NCBI RefSeq assembly: GCF_001078595.1 | Contig: NZ_LFTY01000002.1 | Location: forward strand, 331,378 to 395,377 | Source of the DNA: Candidatus Rhodobacter oscarellae | Lineage (GTDB): Bacteria; Pseudomonadota; Alphaproteobacteria; Rhodobacterales; Rhodobacteraceae | Reading direction: 5' to 3' | Length of the DNA stretch: 64,000 nucleotides | Part shown: piece after piece, positions 24,309-32,439 of the stretch | How positions within the stretch are numbered: position 1 is the first letter of the stretch | Layout of the letters: every line of letters starts with the position of its first letter | Translations under genes and position numbers: made by a program | Notes under the pieces: generated by a model | Seen by the model: only the letters and a program-made list of their open reading frames with translations | Told to the model about the DNA's origin: nothing | Database searches by the model: none

Positions 24309-25070
24309 ATGGAAATGCTCGAAGAGCGGATAAAATCAGCATTAAAAGCGAAAGGCGTGTCCCTTTCGCGGGCCTGCCGAGAGGCGGGCGTTAACTATAA
24401 GACACTGCACGCGCAGCTTACCCACGGGCGCGAGATTCCGTTCCCCACGATAGATAAGATCAGTCGCTATAGCGGGCTGCCGCTGGAATACTTCTCGGAT
24501 TTCCGCCCGAACGTGGCGATCCGCTCGCCGGAGGGCAGCTCGGAGTTGCAGCAACGCGTCGCAAAAGCGCTAGAGATCGCGGTGCGCGAACAAAGCATGG
24601 ATATGATGCGGGCCGGCTACTCGATCGGGACCGATGACGTGCTGGATTGGCTGCGCGCCAATGGCGGCGTGATCCAAGACTTTGACGGCATCCGGCAACA
24701 TGTGGACCTGTACCACCAAGTGATCGGCGCGGATTACGGCCTGCGCCCGCACCAGATCGGCACCTACAGCCTTGCCACGCGCAGCTTTGGCGCCCAGGAT
24801 GAGGACCACTACCAGCAGATCGTCAACGGTTTTGACAAGGGCCTCATTGAATCCGTTGTGGCCGATCACATGGAGGCCGCCTCGCGCGATTACCTATTGT
24901 CTGACCGGGCGATCAAGGTCCTGATCGCGGGCGAGCACGTGGCGGTTGCTTACCGCCGGCTCATCGCGCCGGTGCGGGACGTATATGGCAATAAGTTCAA
25001 CCTGGTGTTCGCGCGCCGCATCTACGGGTCACCAGAAATGCGAGAAGCTCTCGAAGTCGATCGCGACTAG
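24309..25070 (+). CDS. XRE-type helix-turn-helix regulator with PAS-like C-terminal domain
   Basis: 253 residues. Residues about 5-65 form a Cro/CI-type helix-turn-helix (VSLSRACREAGVNYKTLHAQ, then IDKISRYSGLPLEYF). The C-terminal part (about 90-245) looks like a sensor domain of PAS type (DDVLDWLRANGGVIQDFDGI; DRAIKVLIAGEHVAVAYRRL). The ligand is unknown. Its 3' end overlaps that of the convergent GNAT-like gene by 42 bases. Two ACATATGT palindromes upstream suggest autoregulation. Confidence 0.75.
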   Translation: MEMLEERIKSALKAKGVSLSRACREAGVNYKTLHAQLTHGREIPFPTIDKISRYSGLPLEYFSDFRPNVAIRSPEGSSELQQRVAKALEIAVREQSMDMMRAGYSIGTDDVLDWLRANGGVIQDFDGIRQHVDLYHQVIGADYGLRPHQIGTYSLATRSFGAQDEDHYQQIVNGFDKGLIESVVADHMEAASRDYLLSDRAIKVLIAGEHVAVAYRRLIAPVRDVYGNKFNLVFARRIYGSPEMREALEVDRD

Positions 25071-25688
25071 AACGTGATCGTTCCGCCGCCCCTCAGGAAT
25101 GGGATCATGCCAGGTGATCGCATCGGTCACGTAGTAGTTAAAGCCATAGTCGGGCACCAGGCGCCGATGCTGATAGTCCACAAAGGCATAGATCCAGTCG
25201 AAGTCCCATTCCAGCACCGCGAGCGCCTGCGCAAGCTGGAAGAACGCACTGCGAACGGTGACATTGCTGCGCGCCGCCGGGTTTATTTGCAGATCCCCCA
25301 TGTAGATCAAACGACCAGAGATGCGGTCCGTGGGCCGTGCCACGCTCTTTATGGGGTCGGTTTCGCGGTTGTACTGGGCCTGCGAGGTGCGCCGTAGGTA
25401 GTTCTCCAGGCTCTCTCCTGCCAAGTCGTAGTAGCGGGCCGCGCACCCGCCGACACAATCGTCTCCCTGCATCAGAAAGAGCCAGAACGCGTTGGATCTT
25501 AGGAAGTCGTTGCGGTGCAGGTCGAGCATGGGCGTGCTCTTTTCCCGGCCTGTTGCCGCGACCAGCGCAGGAACCTCGTCGAAATCTTCGGGGACATAGA
25601 CGTCCAAGCCACGCGCATTCAGCTGGCGCAGGTGCTCCTGAGCCATTCGAGACACCCGCATTCGCAGCCGTTCGATCCCGCGCATCAA
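25029..25688 (-). CDS. GNAT-like acyltransferase, function unknown
   Basis: 219 residues. The centre and C-terminus have an acetyltransferase-like outline: GDDCVGGCAARYYD as a beta strand pair, LIYMGDLQINPAAR as the central strand, FQLAQALAVLEWDFDWIYAF, and VPDYGFNYYV near the end. No clear CoA-binding Q/RxxGxG motif is visible, so it is an unusual member or only fold-related. It is convergent with the XRE regulator and overlaps it by 42 bases. Confidence 0.55.
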   Translation of the reverse strand: MMRGIERLRMRVSRMAQEHLRQLNARGLDVYVPEDFDEVPALVAATGREKSTPMLDLHRNDFLRSNAFWLFLMQGDDCVGGCAARYYDLAGESLENYLRRTSQAQYNRETDPIKSVARPTDRISGRLIYMGDLQINPAARSNVTVRSAFFQLAQALAVLEWDFDWIYAFVDYQHRRLVPDYGFNYYVTDAITWHDPIPEGRRNDHVLVAIDFESFSHFW

Positions 25689-25990
25689 ACTCTACACCTG
25701 TTGAACGTTGAGTACGTAAAGTCGGTAAATCTGGCGCAGTCAACCGGTGTGATGGTGATTATTACGCGAAAATTGAGCCAGGTGCTCGCGTCAGGGTCAG
25801 CCCGTCGCCCGTGTGCGCCTTGTTGTCCGAGCACGCGCAGCCGGAGTCCGTCGCGCCCGGATACCCGTCCGTATGTGGCTGATATCACTGTATTTAGCAT
25901 AAATCAGAAAGTTATCCACAATCATTAGTAGCATTCATTAACCATTATGGCTAAACTTCCACGCAATGTTAACAAAACGAGTTCAATGAT
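25689..25990. other. Intergenic region upstream of HU-like gene
   Basis: 302 bases without a convincing gene. The last about 110 bases are AT-rich and probably contain the HU-like gene's promoter. They include one perfect DnaA box (25912-25920). Confidence 0.4.
25912..25920 (+). promoter_or_regulatory. DnaA box
   Basis: TTATCCACA, an exact match to the DnaA consensus, about 70 bases before the HU-like gene. A single site does not make an origin; it may be chance or a regulatory box. Confidence 0.3.
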
Positions 25991-26440
25991 ATGGCGCGCA
26001 AGGCAACAACCCGCAAAAAACCCACCAGCTCCGCCGCAAAGGCCAAACCCGTGGCGCCCGAGGCAGATCCAGTACCGCAAGAGCCGCAGGCGAAACCCGA
26101 GATTCTGGACGCCCCGGAGCTGGTCACGGCCCTGGGCAAGCGTGAGTTAATCGACCGCGTGGTGGAGAGCTCTGGCATCAAAAAGAAGGCCGCCAAGCCC
26201 GTGGTCGAGGCGATGCTGCGCGAGCTTGGGGACGCCTTGTCGCGCGGCGATACCCTTAATCTGCAGCCCTTTGGCAAGGGCATCGTCAAGACCCGCAAGG
26301 TGCTGGAGAACGCCGAGGTGATCGAGCTGCGGCTACGGCGCTCGCACCTGGCCATGGCCGCTGCGGCCGCGGCAGAGGCCGGCGACACCGCCGACGGGGC
26401 AGATGACGCATCGGACCCCCTTGCGGAGGCCGCAGAGTAG
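25991..26440 (+). CDS. HU/IHF-family DNA-binding protein with extended tails
   Basis: 149 residues, longer than HU (about 90). A Lys/Thr/Pro/Ala-rich N-terminal tail covers about residues 1-45. The HU core follows: LGKRELIDRVVESSGIKKKA, AAKPVVEAMLRELGDALSRGD, LNLQPFGKGIVKTRKV. The family's beta-arm is shortened. The C-terminal tail is Ala/Asp-rich and acidic. It is a histone-like nucleoid protein of the type found in Rhodobacteraceae. It is followed 19 bases later by tRNA-Val. Confidence 0.85.
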   Translation: MARKATTRKKPTSSAAKAKPVAPEADPVPQEPQAKPEILDAPELVTALGKRELIDRVVESSGIKKKAAKPVVEAMLRELGDALSRGDTLNLQPFGKGIVKTRKVLENAEVIELRLRRSHLAMAAAAAAEAGDTADGADDASDPLAEAAE

Positions 26441-26459
26441 CGCTAAACCGCCGCCCGAT

Positions 26460-26534
26460 GGGTGATTAGCTCAGTGGTAGAGCGCTTCGTTCACATCGAA
26501 GATGTCAGCGGTTCAAATCCGTTATCACCCACCA
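26460..26534 (+). tRNA. tRNA-Val (anticodon CAC)
   Basis: 75 bases with encoded CCA. Acceptor arms GGGTGAT and ATCACCC pair. The D-loop has AGCTCAGTGGTAGAGC. The anticodon stem is CTTCG/CGAAG with loop TTCACAT, giving CAC. The T-arm GGTTCAAATCC is present. Confidence 0.95.
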
Positions 26535-26662
26535 TTCAAGCTTTTGCGTTGCCTTGGGCTGGTTGCGGATCTCTCCGCAGGCCGGATATGCATGACGTGG
26601 ATTGTCCAACGCCGCAGCCGGAGCCGACGCGCCGGTCCGGGATGCTTGCAAATGGTGCGTGA

Positions 26663-27247
26663 ATGAAAAACGATTGGCCTGAGCTATTCGTGCTGCGGCA
26701 CGGGCAGACGGAATGGAACGCAGCGGGGCGCCACCAGGGGCGGTTGGATTCGCCCCTGACCGAGACGGGCCTGGCCCAGGCGGCGGCGCAGGGCAGGCTC
26801 CTGCGCGATGCTGGCTTGGCCGACCGCGGCGTGCGTGCCTTCGCCTCGCCGCAGGGTCGCGCCTGGCGCACCGCCGAGATCGCGCTGGCCGCGGTTGGGC
26901 TGACCCCGGTGGCCGATGACCGCTTGATGGAGGTCGGATTCGGCGCCTGGGAGGGCAAGACCCGTGCCGAGATCGAGGCCGGCTGGCCCTGGTCCGACGA
27001 TATACAGGACTTGATGGAGTGGACCTTCTCGGCGCCGGGCGGGGAGAGCTATGACGCGATGTGCGCCCGTCTGCGCGCCTTCCTTGACGATCTGGACGGC
27101 CCCGCGGTGATCGTGGCCCATGGGATCACCTCGCGGGTGCTGCGCGGGCTTTGGCTGGGGCTGGACCTGCCGCAGCTCGCGGACCTGCCGGGCGGGCAGG
27201 GGGTCGTCTACCACCTCAAGGGCGGCGAGCAGGTGCGGCTGGGGTAG
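26663..27247 (+). CDS. Histidine phosphatase family protein
   Basis: 194 residues. It has the phosphoglycerate-mutase/histidine-phosphatase motif LRHGQTEWNAAGRHQGRLDS with catalytic His near residue 12, a second Arg motif (FASPQGRAWRTAEIAL), the Glu region DRLMEVGFGAWEGKT, and the second His in VIVAHGITSRVLRGL. It probably dephosphorylates a small phosphometabolite; the substrate is unknown. It stands downstream of tRNA-Val(CAC). Confidence 0.9.
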   Translation: MKNDWPELFVLRHGQTEWNAAGRHQGRLDSPLTETGLAQAAAQGRLLRDAGLADRGVRAFASPQGRAWRTAEIALAAVGLTPVADDRLMEVGFGAWEGKTRAEIEAGWPWSDDIQDLMEWTFSAPGGESYDAMCARLRAFLDDLDGPAVIVAHGITSRVLRGLWLGLDLPQLADLPGGQGVVYHLKGGEQVRLG

Positions 27248-27268
27248 CGCGCGCGCCCGCCGCGCAGG

Positions 27269-27409
27269 TCACCAGAGCACCCGCGTGATCTTCGGTTCAG
27301 GCGCCAGCGGCGGCAGCCCGATATCCTTGGCCATATGCGGGTCGCGGCGCAGCTCGCGCAGCAAGCGGCGCTCTTCGTACTTTCTCCAATTCTTACGTAA
27401 TCCAAGCAT
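27269..27409 (-). CDS. Small DUF1127-type Arg-rich protein
   Basis: 46 residues with a strong AAGGAGAAAGAAG ribosome-binding site. The pattern MLGLRKNWRKYEERRLLREL and DPHMAKDIGLPPL fits DUF1127/YjiS-like small proteins (Arg-rich helix, then DIG). Such proteins act in RNA, phosphate or envelope regulation in alphaproteobacteria. It diverges from soxR and shares the SoxR operator region, so it may be a SoxR target. It is short, but the start signal and family pattern support it. Confidence 0.7.
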   Translation of the reverse strand: MLGLRKNWRKYEERRLLRELRRDPHMAKDIGLPPLAPEPKITRVLW

Positions 27410-27453
27410 CTTCTTTCTCCTTGATTTCTGTTCCGATGATTCGCACTGTGCTT

Positions 27454-27471
27454 CCTCAAGTGGACTTGAGG
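27454..27471. promoter_or_regulatory. SoxR operator
   Basis: CCTCAAGTGGACTTGAGG, an 18-bp palindrome very close to the known SoxR box, lies between soxR and the DUF1127-type gene. On the leftward strand a TTGACC sits just upstream of it with 19 bases to CACAGT. That matches the long spacer of MerR-family promoters and would place the target on the left. Confidence 0.8.
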
Positions 27472-27487
27472 TCAAGGAGTTTGCGAT

Positions 27488-27961
27488 ATGAAGAAAGCGG
27501 TGCCGAATGACCTGAGCGTGGGCGAGATGGCCGCCCGCGCCGGGGTCGCCGTGTCGACCCTGCATTACTACGAGGCCGAAGGGCTGATCGAGAGCTGGCG
27601 CACCCCCGCCAACCACCGCCGCTATGACCGGCGCGAGCTGCGCCGCGTGGCGATCATCCGCATCGCGCAGACCCTGGGCATCCCGCTGGCGCAGGTGCGG
27701 CCGGTGCTGGACAAGATCCCGCGCGGGCGCACCGTGAAGGCGGCGGAATGGGCCGCGGCCTCTGAGGTCTGGGCCGAGGAGCTGGATGACCGCATCGAGA
27801 TGCTGCTGCGCCTGCGCCAAACATTAGGCCATTGCATCGGCTGCGGCTGCCTTTCGGTCGACAACTGCCCGCTTTACAATGCGGGCGACGCGATGGGGGA
27901 CAACGGCCCCGGCCCGCGCCGCTGGACCGGCGCGGCAGAAGAACGCGCCGACCCCCCTTGA
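27488..27961 (+). CDS. soxR: Redox-sensitive activator SoxR
   Basis: 157 residues in the MerR family. The helix-turn-helix is at residues about 8-45 (LSVGEMAARAGVAVSTLHYY, then EAEGLI), a dimerisation helix follows, and the [2Fe-2S] cluster motif CX2CXCX5C is at Cys116, 119, 121 and 127. Oxidation of the cluster by redox-cycling compounds activates SoxR. The palindromic SoxR box lies 17 bases upstream of the start. In alphaproteobacteria SoxR often controls small sets of genes directly rather than soxS. Confidence 0.95.
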   Translation: MKKAVPNDLSVGEMAARAGVAVSTLHYYEAEGLIESWRTPANHRRYDRRELRRVAIIRIAQTLGIPLAQVRPVLDKIPRGRTVKAAEWAAASEVWAEELDDRIEMLLRLRQTLGHCIGCGCLSVDNCPLYNAGDAMGDNGPGPRRWTGAAEERADPP

Positions 27962-27997
27962 TCCGCGCCAAAGCCTGGCGTAAGAGACCGGCTCGGC

Positions 27998-28073
<76 letters not shown>

Positions 28074-28141
28074 GATCCCCCCCCTTGATCTGCGCGACGC
28101 GGCCCATTGCCGCCGCGGGTGTTTCGTGAAAGGCTGGGCCC

Positions 28142-29119
28142 ATGTCCTCAAGCAATACGCCCTCCGTGGGCGATCCGACGGCGCGGCCCGCGCTTGGGAT
28201 CGCCTTTGTCCTGGTGGCCATGGTCTGCATCTCGGTCAACGATATGACGATCAAGCGCCTCTCGGGCGATTACCCTTTGCATCAGATGGTGTTCGTGCGC
28301 TCTGGCCTGGGGATCATCGTCTCGATGGTCTTCGTCTATCTCGAGGGCGGCTTGGCGATCCTGCGCCCGCGGCGCCCGGTGCTGCATATCGTGCGTGCGC
28401 TGATGATCGTGATGGCCAATATGGCCTTCTTCATGGGCCTGGCGGTGATGCCATTGGCCGAGGCGACGGCGCTATTCTTCGTGGCGCCCCTGTTCATCAC
28501 GCTCTTGTCAGTGCCCTTGCTGGGCGAGAAGGTGGGTTGGCGCCGCCTGAGCGCGGTGCTGGTGGGCTTTCTGGGCGTGCTGGTCATCGTCGGGCCCGGG
28601 CGGGCGGCCTTTGCGGGCGTGCCGCTCTGGGTCTTGGCGCTGCCGGTGGTCGCGGCCTTCGGCTATGCGATGATGCAGGTGCTCACGCGGGCCTTGCGGA
28701 TGACGGCCAAGGCCTCGGCCATGGCGGTCTATATCCAGTTGACCTTCGTGCTGGTCGGCGGCGTGATGTACCTGATCGCAGGCGACGGGCGCTATGCCGA
28801 GGGCTTGGAGAACGAGAGCCTGGTCTTCGTGCTGCGCGCCTGGGCCTGGCCCGCGCCGGAGGACATGTGGGCCTTTGGCGTGCTGGGGGCGATGTCGGCG
28901 GCGATTGGCTATACGCTCAGCCAGGCCTACCGCCTGGGCGACGCGGCCACGATCGCGCCTTACGAGTACGCCTCGCTGCCCCTGGCGATCATGTGGGGCT
29001 GGGTGATCTTTGGCACCCTGCCGGGGGTGTCGACCGCGCTGGGGATCCTGCTGATCCTGGGCTCCGGCGTCTTCGTGTTCATCCGGGCGCGGCAGGTGGC
29101 GGCGACTGTGCAGGATTGA
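28142..29119 (+). CDS. EamA/DMT-family membrane transporter
   Basis: 325 residues with about ten hydrophobic helices arranged as two EamA-like halves. Examples are LGIAFVLVAMVCISVNDMTI, LMIVMANMAFFMGLAVMPLA and, in the second half, LGAMSAAIGYTLSQAYRLGD and ALGILLILGSGVFVFIRARQ. The drug/metabolite transporter superfamily moves small molecules out of or into the cell. The substrate is not evident. It lies 68 bases after tRNA-Val(TAC). Confidence 0.88.
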   Translation: MSSSNTPSVGDPTARPALGIAFVLVAMVCISVNDMTIKRLSGDYPLHQMVFVRSGLGIIVSMVFVYLEGGLAILRPRRPVLHIVRALMIVMANMAFFMGLAVMPLAEATALFFVAPLFITLLSVPLLGEKVGWRRLSAVLVGFLGVLVIVGPGRAAFAGVPLWVLALPVVAAFGYAMMQVLTRALRMTAKASAMAVYIQLTFVLVGGVMYLIAGDGRYAEGLENESLVFVLRAWAWPAPEDMWAFGVLGAMSAAIGYTLSQAYRLGDAATIAPYEYASLPLAIMWGWVIFGTLPGVSTALGILLILGSGVFVFIRARQVAATVQD

Positions 29120-29200
29120 ACCGACCCTGCGCGCGCCTTGGCGTTTGGTGCGCGGCTGCGAGGCGCTAGGTTCTAAGGCAAGCAAGCCTAGGAGCCCGTC

Positions 29201-30142
29201 ATGAGTTGGAACCCCGCCCTCGACCCCGATATCCCCACCGGCGACGCCATCGACAGCGTCGAAACCGTGATCGTGCCCCGCGCCCGCGACCTGGGCGGCT
29301 TTGAGGTGCGCCGCGCCTTGCCCGCGCCCAAGCGGCAGATGGTCGGGCCCTTCATCTTCTTCGACCAGATGGGCCCCGCCGAGTTCCTGCCCTCGCGCGG
29401 GATGGACGTGCGCCCGCACCCGCATATCGGGCTGGCCACGATCAGCTATCTCTACCGCGGGCGCATGCACCACCGCGACTCGCTGGGCACCGACGCCTGG
29501 ATCGAGCCCGGCGCGGTGAACTGGATGGTGGCGGGGCAGGGGATCACCCATTCCGAGCGCACCGATGACGCCACCCAGGTCGACCCGATGCCCTTCTTTG
29601 GCATCCAGACCTGGGTCGCGCTGCCCAAGGACCACGAGGACCGCCCGGCGCAGTTCGAGCACGCCGCAAAGGACGCGCTGCCCTTCATGGAGGGTGAGGG
29701 CAAGGAGGTGCGGCTGATCCTGGGCAGCGCCTATGGGGAGCGGGCGCCGGTCAAGACCGCCTCTGAGATGTTCTATGCCGATGCCGTGCTGCAGCCCGGC
29801 GCGGCCCTGCCGCTGCCCGATGACCACGAGGACCGCGGCGCCTATGTGGTCGAGGGCGCGGTGGAGGTCGCGGGGCAGACCTATGAGACCGGGCAGATGA
29901 TGGTCTTTCGCCCCGGCGACCGCGTGTCGATACGCGCCGGCGGGCAGGGCGCGCGGGTGATGCTATTGGGCGGCGAGACCCTGGAGGGCCCGCGCTATAT
30001 CTGGTGGAACTTCGTGGCGTCCTCCAAGGAGCGCATCGAGCAGGCCAAGGAGGACTGGCGCCGCGAGGCCTGGGGCGATAACCTTCGGTTCCAATTGCCG
30101 CCCGGAGACGATCAGGAGTTCATCCCATTACCACCCAAGTAA
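29201..30142 (+). CDS. Pirin family protein
   Basis: 313 residues with two cupin domains. The first carries the pirin metal-site pattern HPHIGLATISYLYRG and HHRDSLG, and the motif AGQGITHSERT. The second domain (about 200-290) includes ALPLPDDHEDRGAYVVEGAV. Bacterial pirins bind iron, and some act as quercetinases. The role here is unknown. The 3' end contains the ribosome-binding site of the following GNAT gene. Confidence 0.92.
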   Translation: MSWNPALDPDIPTGDAIDSVETVIVPRARDLGGFEVRRALPAPKRQMVGPFIFFDQMGPAEFLPSRGMDVRPHPHIGLATISYLYRGRMHHRDSLGTDAWIEPGAVNWMVAGQGITHSERTDDATQVDPMPFFGIQTWVALPKDHEDRPAQFEHAAKDALPFMEGEGKEVRLILGSAYGERAPVKTASEMFYADAVLQPGAALPLPDDHEDRGAYVVEGAVEVAGQTYETGQMMVFRPGDRVSIRAGGQGARVMLLGGETLEGPRYIWWNFVASSKERIEQAKEDWRREAWGDNLRFQLPPGDDQEFIPLPPK

Positions 30143-30648
30143 CTTATCGTAGCGCGGAGGAGGCGGACCTGCCCGCGATCCGCGACCTGCAGATCGCAAG
30201 CTGGCAGTCGGCCTATCGCGGATTGGTGTCGGATGCCTTCCTGGACGTGGATGTCCCGCAGCGGTTGACGGCCAATTGGGCCGCGATGCCTGGCGCCTCT
30301 TGGCGGGTGATCTGCGGCTGGGGCGGCGCCAGACTGCTGGGGTTCGTGGCCCTCAATCTGGCGGCAGAGGGCGGCGCCTATGTGGAAAACCTGCATGTGG
30401 CGCCGGACCAGAAGGGGCAGGGGGTCGGGCACGGCCTGATGCGGCGGGCCGCCATGGTGGTCTCGGGCGCGGGGATAGAGCGGCTCTGGTTGACGGTCCT
30501 GGCCGACAACCACGGCGCGCGGGGCTTCTATGGGCGTATCGGCGGCATCGAGGGCGCAGAGAAGCCCCAGGTTATGTACGGGCAAGCGGTCCGCGACCTG
30601 CCGGTGGAATGGACCGGCGAGGGATTGCGGCGGCTGCGCTTGGATTAA
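30127..30648 (+). CDS. GNAT acetyltransferase, probable AUU start
   Basis: 173 residues if read from the ATT at 30127, which has AGGAG eight bases upstream, inside the pirin gene. The first standard start (GTG at 30223) would remove the conserved N-terminal GNAT strand-helix (VTYRSAEEADLPAIRDLQIA, then SWQSAYRGL). No ATG, GTG or TTG lies between the upstream stop at 30079 and a position that keeps this region. The CoA motif QKGQGVGHGLMRRA and the N..A..FY motif (NHGARGFYGRIGG) are clear. It overlaps pirin by 16 bases. The substrate is unknown. Confidence 0.8.
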   Translation: MTTQVTYRSAEEADLPAIRDLQIASWQSAYRGLVSDAFLDVDVPQRLTANWAAMPGASWRVICGWGGARLLGFVALNLAAEGGAYVENLHVAPDQKGQGVGHGLMRRAAMVVSGAGIERLWLTVLADNHGARGFYGRIGGIEGAEKPQVMYGQAVRDLPVEWTGEGLRRLRLD

Positions 30649-30664
30649 CGGCGTCGCCCGGGGG

Positions 30665-32350
30665 CTATGAATGCTCCTCGGCGGCGGTATCCGCCAGGGC
30701 GCGGTTAAAGGCCTTCAAGGCGTCCACATGGTAGAGCACGCCCAGAAGCTCGGGCGGGCGGTCCTCAAACAGCGTGACCACCGGCAGGAACGCCGCGCCG
30801 CCCTGGTCGAAGATCGGCATCGCCTCCTCCAGTGTCTTGGCGCCGTCGATATAGACGCCCTGTTCGATCAGCTCCCAACTGGCGGCCTGGGTGGCGACAC
30901 CGGTCTCGACCGGGGGCTTCAGCAGGGTCGCCACGCGCACCATGCCCAAGAGATAGGCCTGCGGGCCCGCGGCCAGGCGCACGTTGCGCCGCTCTAGCTG
31001 GGTCAGGAAGAACGACCGGTCCACCAGGCGCGAGGCCAGCGCGGTGGACATCGACACCGCCACCATCACCGCCAGCCCGGTCTGCCAGTCGCCGGTCAGC
31101 TCGAACACGATCAGCGTGGTCGAGATCGGCGCCCCCAGCACCGCCGCGGCCAGCGCCCCCATGCCCGCCAGGGCGTAGAGCGTCACCGAGCCGGAGACCT
31201 CTGGGAAGACGCTGGTGGCCACCAGCCCGAAGGCCAGCCCCGCCATCGCCCCCAGCATCAGCGAGGGCGAGAACACCCCGCCGCCCATGCGCCCGCCCAG
31301 CGTGATCGCCACCGCCACCGCCTTGAGCACCGTGTAGACCACCGCCTGCCACAGCAGCAGCTGGCCGGTGAGCGCCATCGACGTCGTCTCGTACCCCACG
31401 CCGATGATATGCGGGAAGAACACCGCCAGCACGCCCAGCATCAACCCCGCCACGGCGGGGCGCAGATAGCGCGGGACGCCAGTGGCCTCTTGCAGTTGCG
31501 TGCCGACCTCGTCGGCCCAGAAGATCGAACGCATCAGCACCACCGCCAGCAGCCCGCAGAGCAGGCCCAGCAGCAGGAAGGCGGGCAGCTCGACATAGAA
31601 TTTCAGCATCGTCTCGCCCGCAAGGGTGAACTCGGTCACCCCGCCGAACTGCAAACGGTTGATGATCGTGCCCGCCACGCTGGCAATCACGATGGGCGCG
31701 AAGGCATGCACCGCGAAGTGGCGCAAGACCACCTCAAGCGCAAAGATCGCGCCCGCAATCGGCGCGTTGAAGCTGGCCGAGACCGCCGCCGCCACCGCGC
31801 AGCCCAGAAGGTCGCGCCCGGTGATCCCGTCCGCCCGGATGATGTTGCTGACCGCCGAGGAGAGCATCGCCGCGATATGCACCACCGGCCCCTCGCGCCC
31901 CGACGATCCCCCAGTGGAGAGCGTGATAAACGACGCCAGGGCGCCGGCCAGCCCCGGCTTGATATCGACGCGCCCGTCCTTGAGTGCGGCGCCCTCGATC
32001 ACCTCGGCCACCGCCTCGACCTTCGCGGTGGGCGTGAACCAGTGCAGGATCAGCCCCACGGTCAGCCCGCCGCAGACCGGGATCAGCACCAGCCAATACC
32101 AGGGCAGGGTGCCGGCGAAGCTGTGCAGCGTCAGGATGTCCTCGGTGCCATAGATCCAAGCCTGCAGCGCCTCGATCCCCATCCTAAAGAACAGCGCGGC
32201 GGTGCCCGCGGCGATGCCGATCGCCAGGGCGATGAACCAGAACTGCACCTGCCCCGGGCCGCGCTCTTTGATCACCCGCCAGCCCTCCCGCGTGGTGCGG
32301 GTCAGCGCCTGGATCGGGTTGGCGCGCTCGGGCTGGTTCGGGTTGGGCAT
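30665..32350 (-). CDS. ClC-family chloride channel/transporter with CBS domain
   Basis: 561 residues. ClC signatures are present: GGSSGREGP with the gating Glu, GGRMGGGVFSPSLMLGAMAG, and the helix end GAPISTTLIVFELTGDW. A cytosolic CBS-like region (about 500-555: SWELIEQGVYIDGAKTLEEA, then VVTLFEDRPPELLGVL) follows. It may be a Cl-/H+ antiporter or a channel; the proton glutamate could not be placed with certainty. It is convergent with the GNAT gene and divergent from the FAD oxidase. Confidence 0.93.
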   Translation of the reverse strand: MPNPNQPERANPIQALTRTTREGWRVIKERGPGQVQFWFIALAIGIAAGTAALFFRMGIEALQAWIYGTEDILTLHSFAGTLPWYWLVLIPVCGGLTVGLILHWFTPTAKVEAVAEVIEGAALKDGRVDIKPGLAGALASFITLSTGGSSGREGPVVHIAAMLSSAVSNIIRADGITGRDLLGCAVAAAVSASFNAPIAGAIFALEVVLRHFAVHAFAPIVIASVAGTIINRLQFGGVTEFTLAGETMLKFYVELPAFLLLGLLCGLLAVVLMRSIFWADEVGTQLQEATGVPRYLRPAVAGLMLGVLAVFFPHIIGVGYETTSMALTGQLLLWQAVVYTVLKAVAVAITLGGRMGGGVFSPSLMLGAMAGLAFGLVATSVFPEVSGSVTLYALAGMGALAAAVLGAPISTTLIVFELTGDWQTGLAVMVAVSMSTALASRLVDRSFFLTQLERRNVRLAAGPQAYLLGMVRVATLLKPPVETGVATQAASWELIEQGVYIDGAKTLEEAMPIFDQGGAAFLPVVTLFEDRPPELLGVLYHVDALKAFNRALADTAAEEHS

Positions 32351-32439
32351 CGTTGCTCCATTCTTCGTGCGCGTGGCGGGGCTTTCCTGTTGCGCGGGTT
32401 TGGCCTAGTCTCCGCCCGGACCAAAAGGAGACCCCCCAA

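Noticed and set aside
25912-25920. Replication origin near the DnaA box
   Set aside because: Only one box, no box cluster, and none of the usual origin genes (dnaA, hemE, parAB) nearby.
30223-30648. GTG start for the GNAT gene
   Set aside because: It removes the conserved first strand and helix of the GNAT fold.
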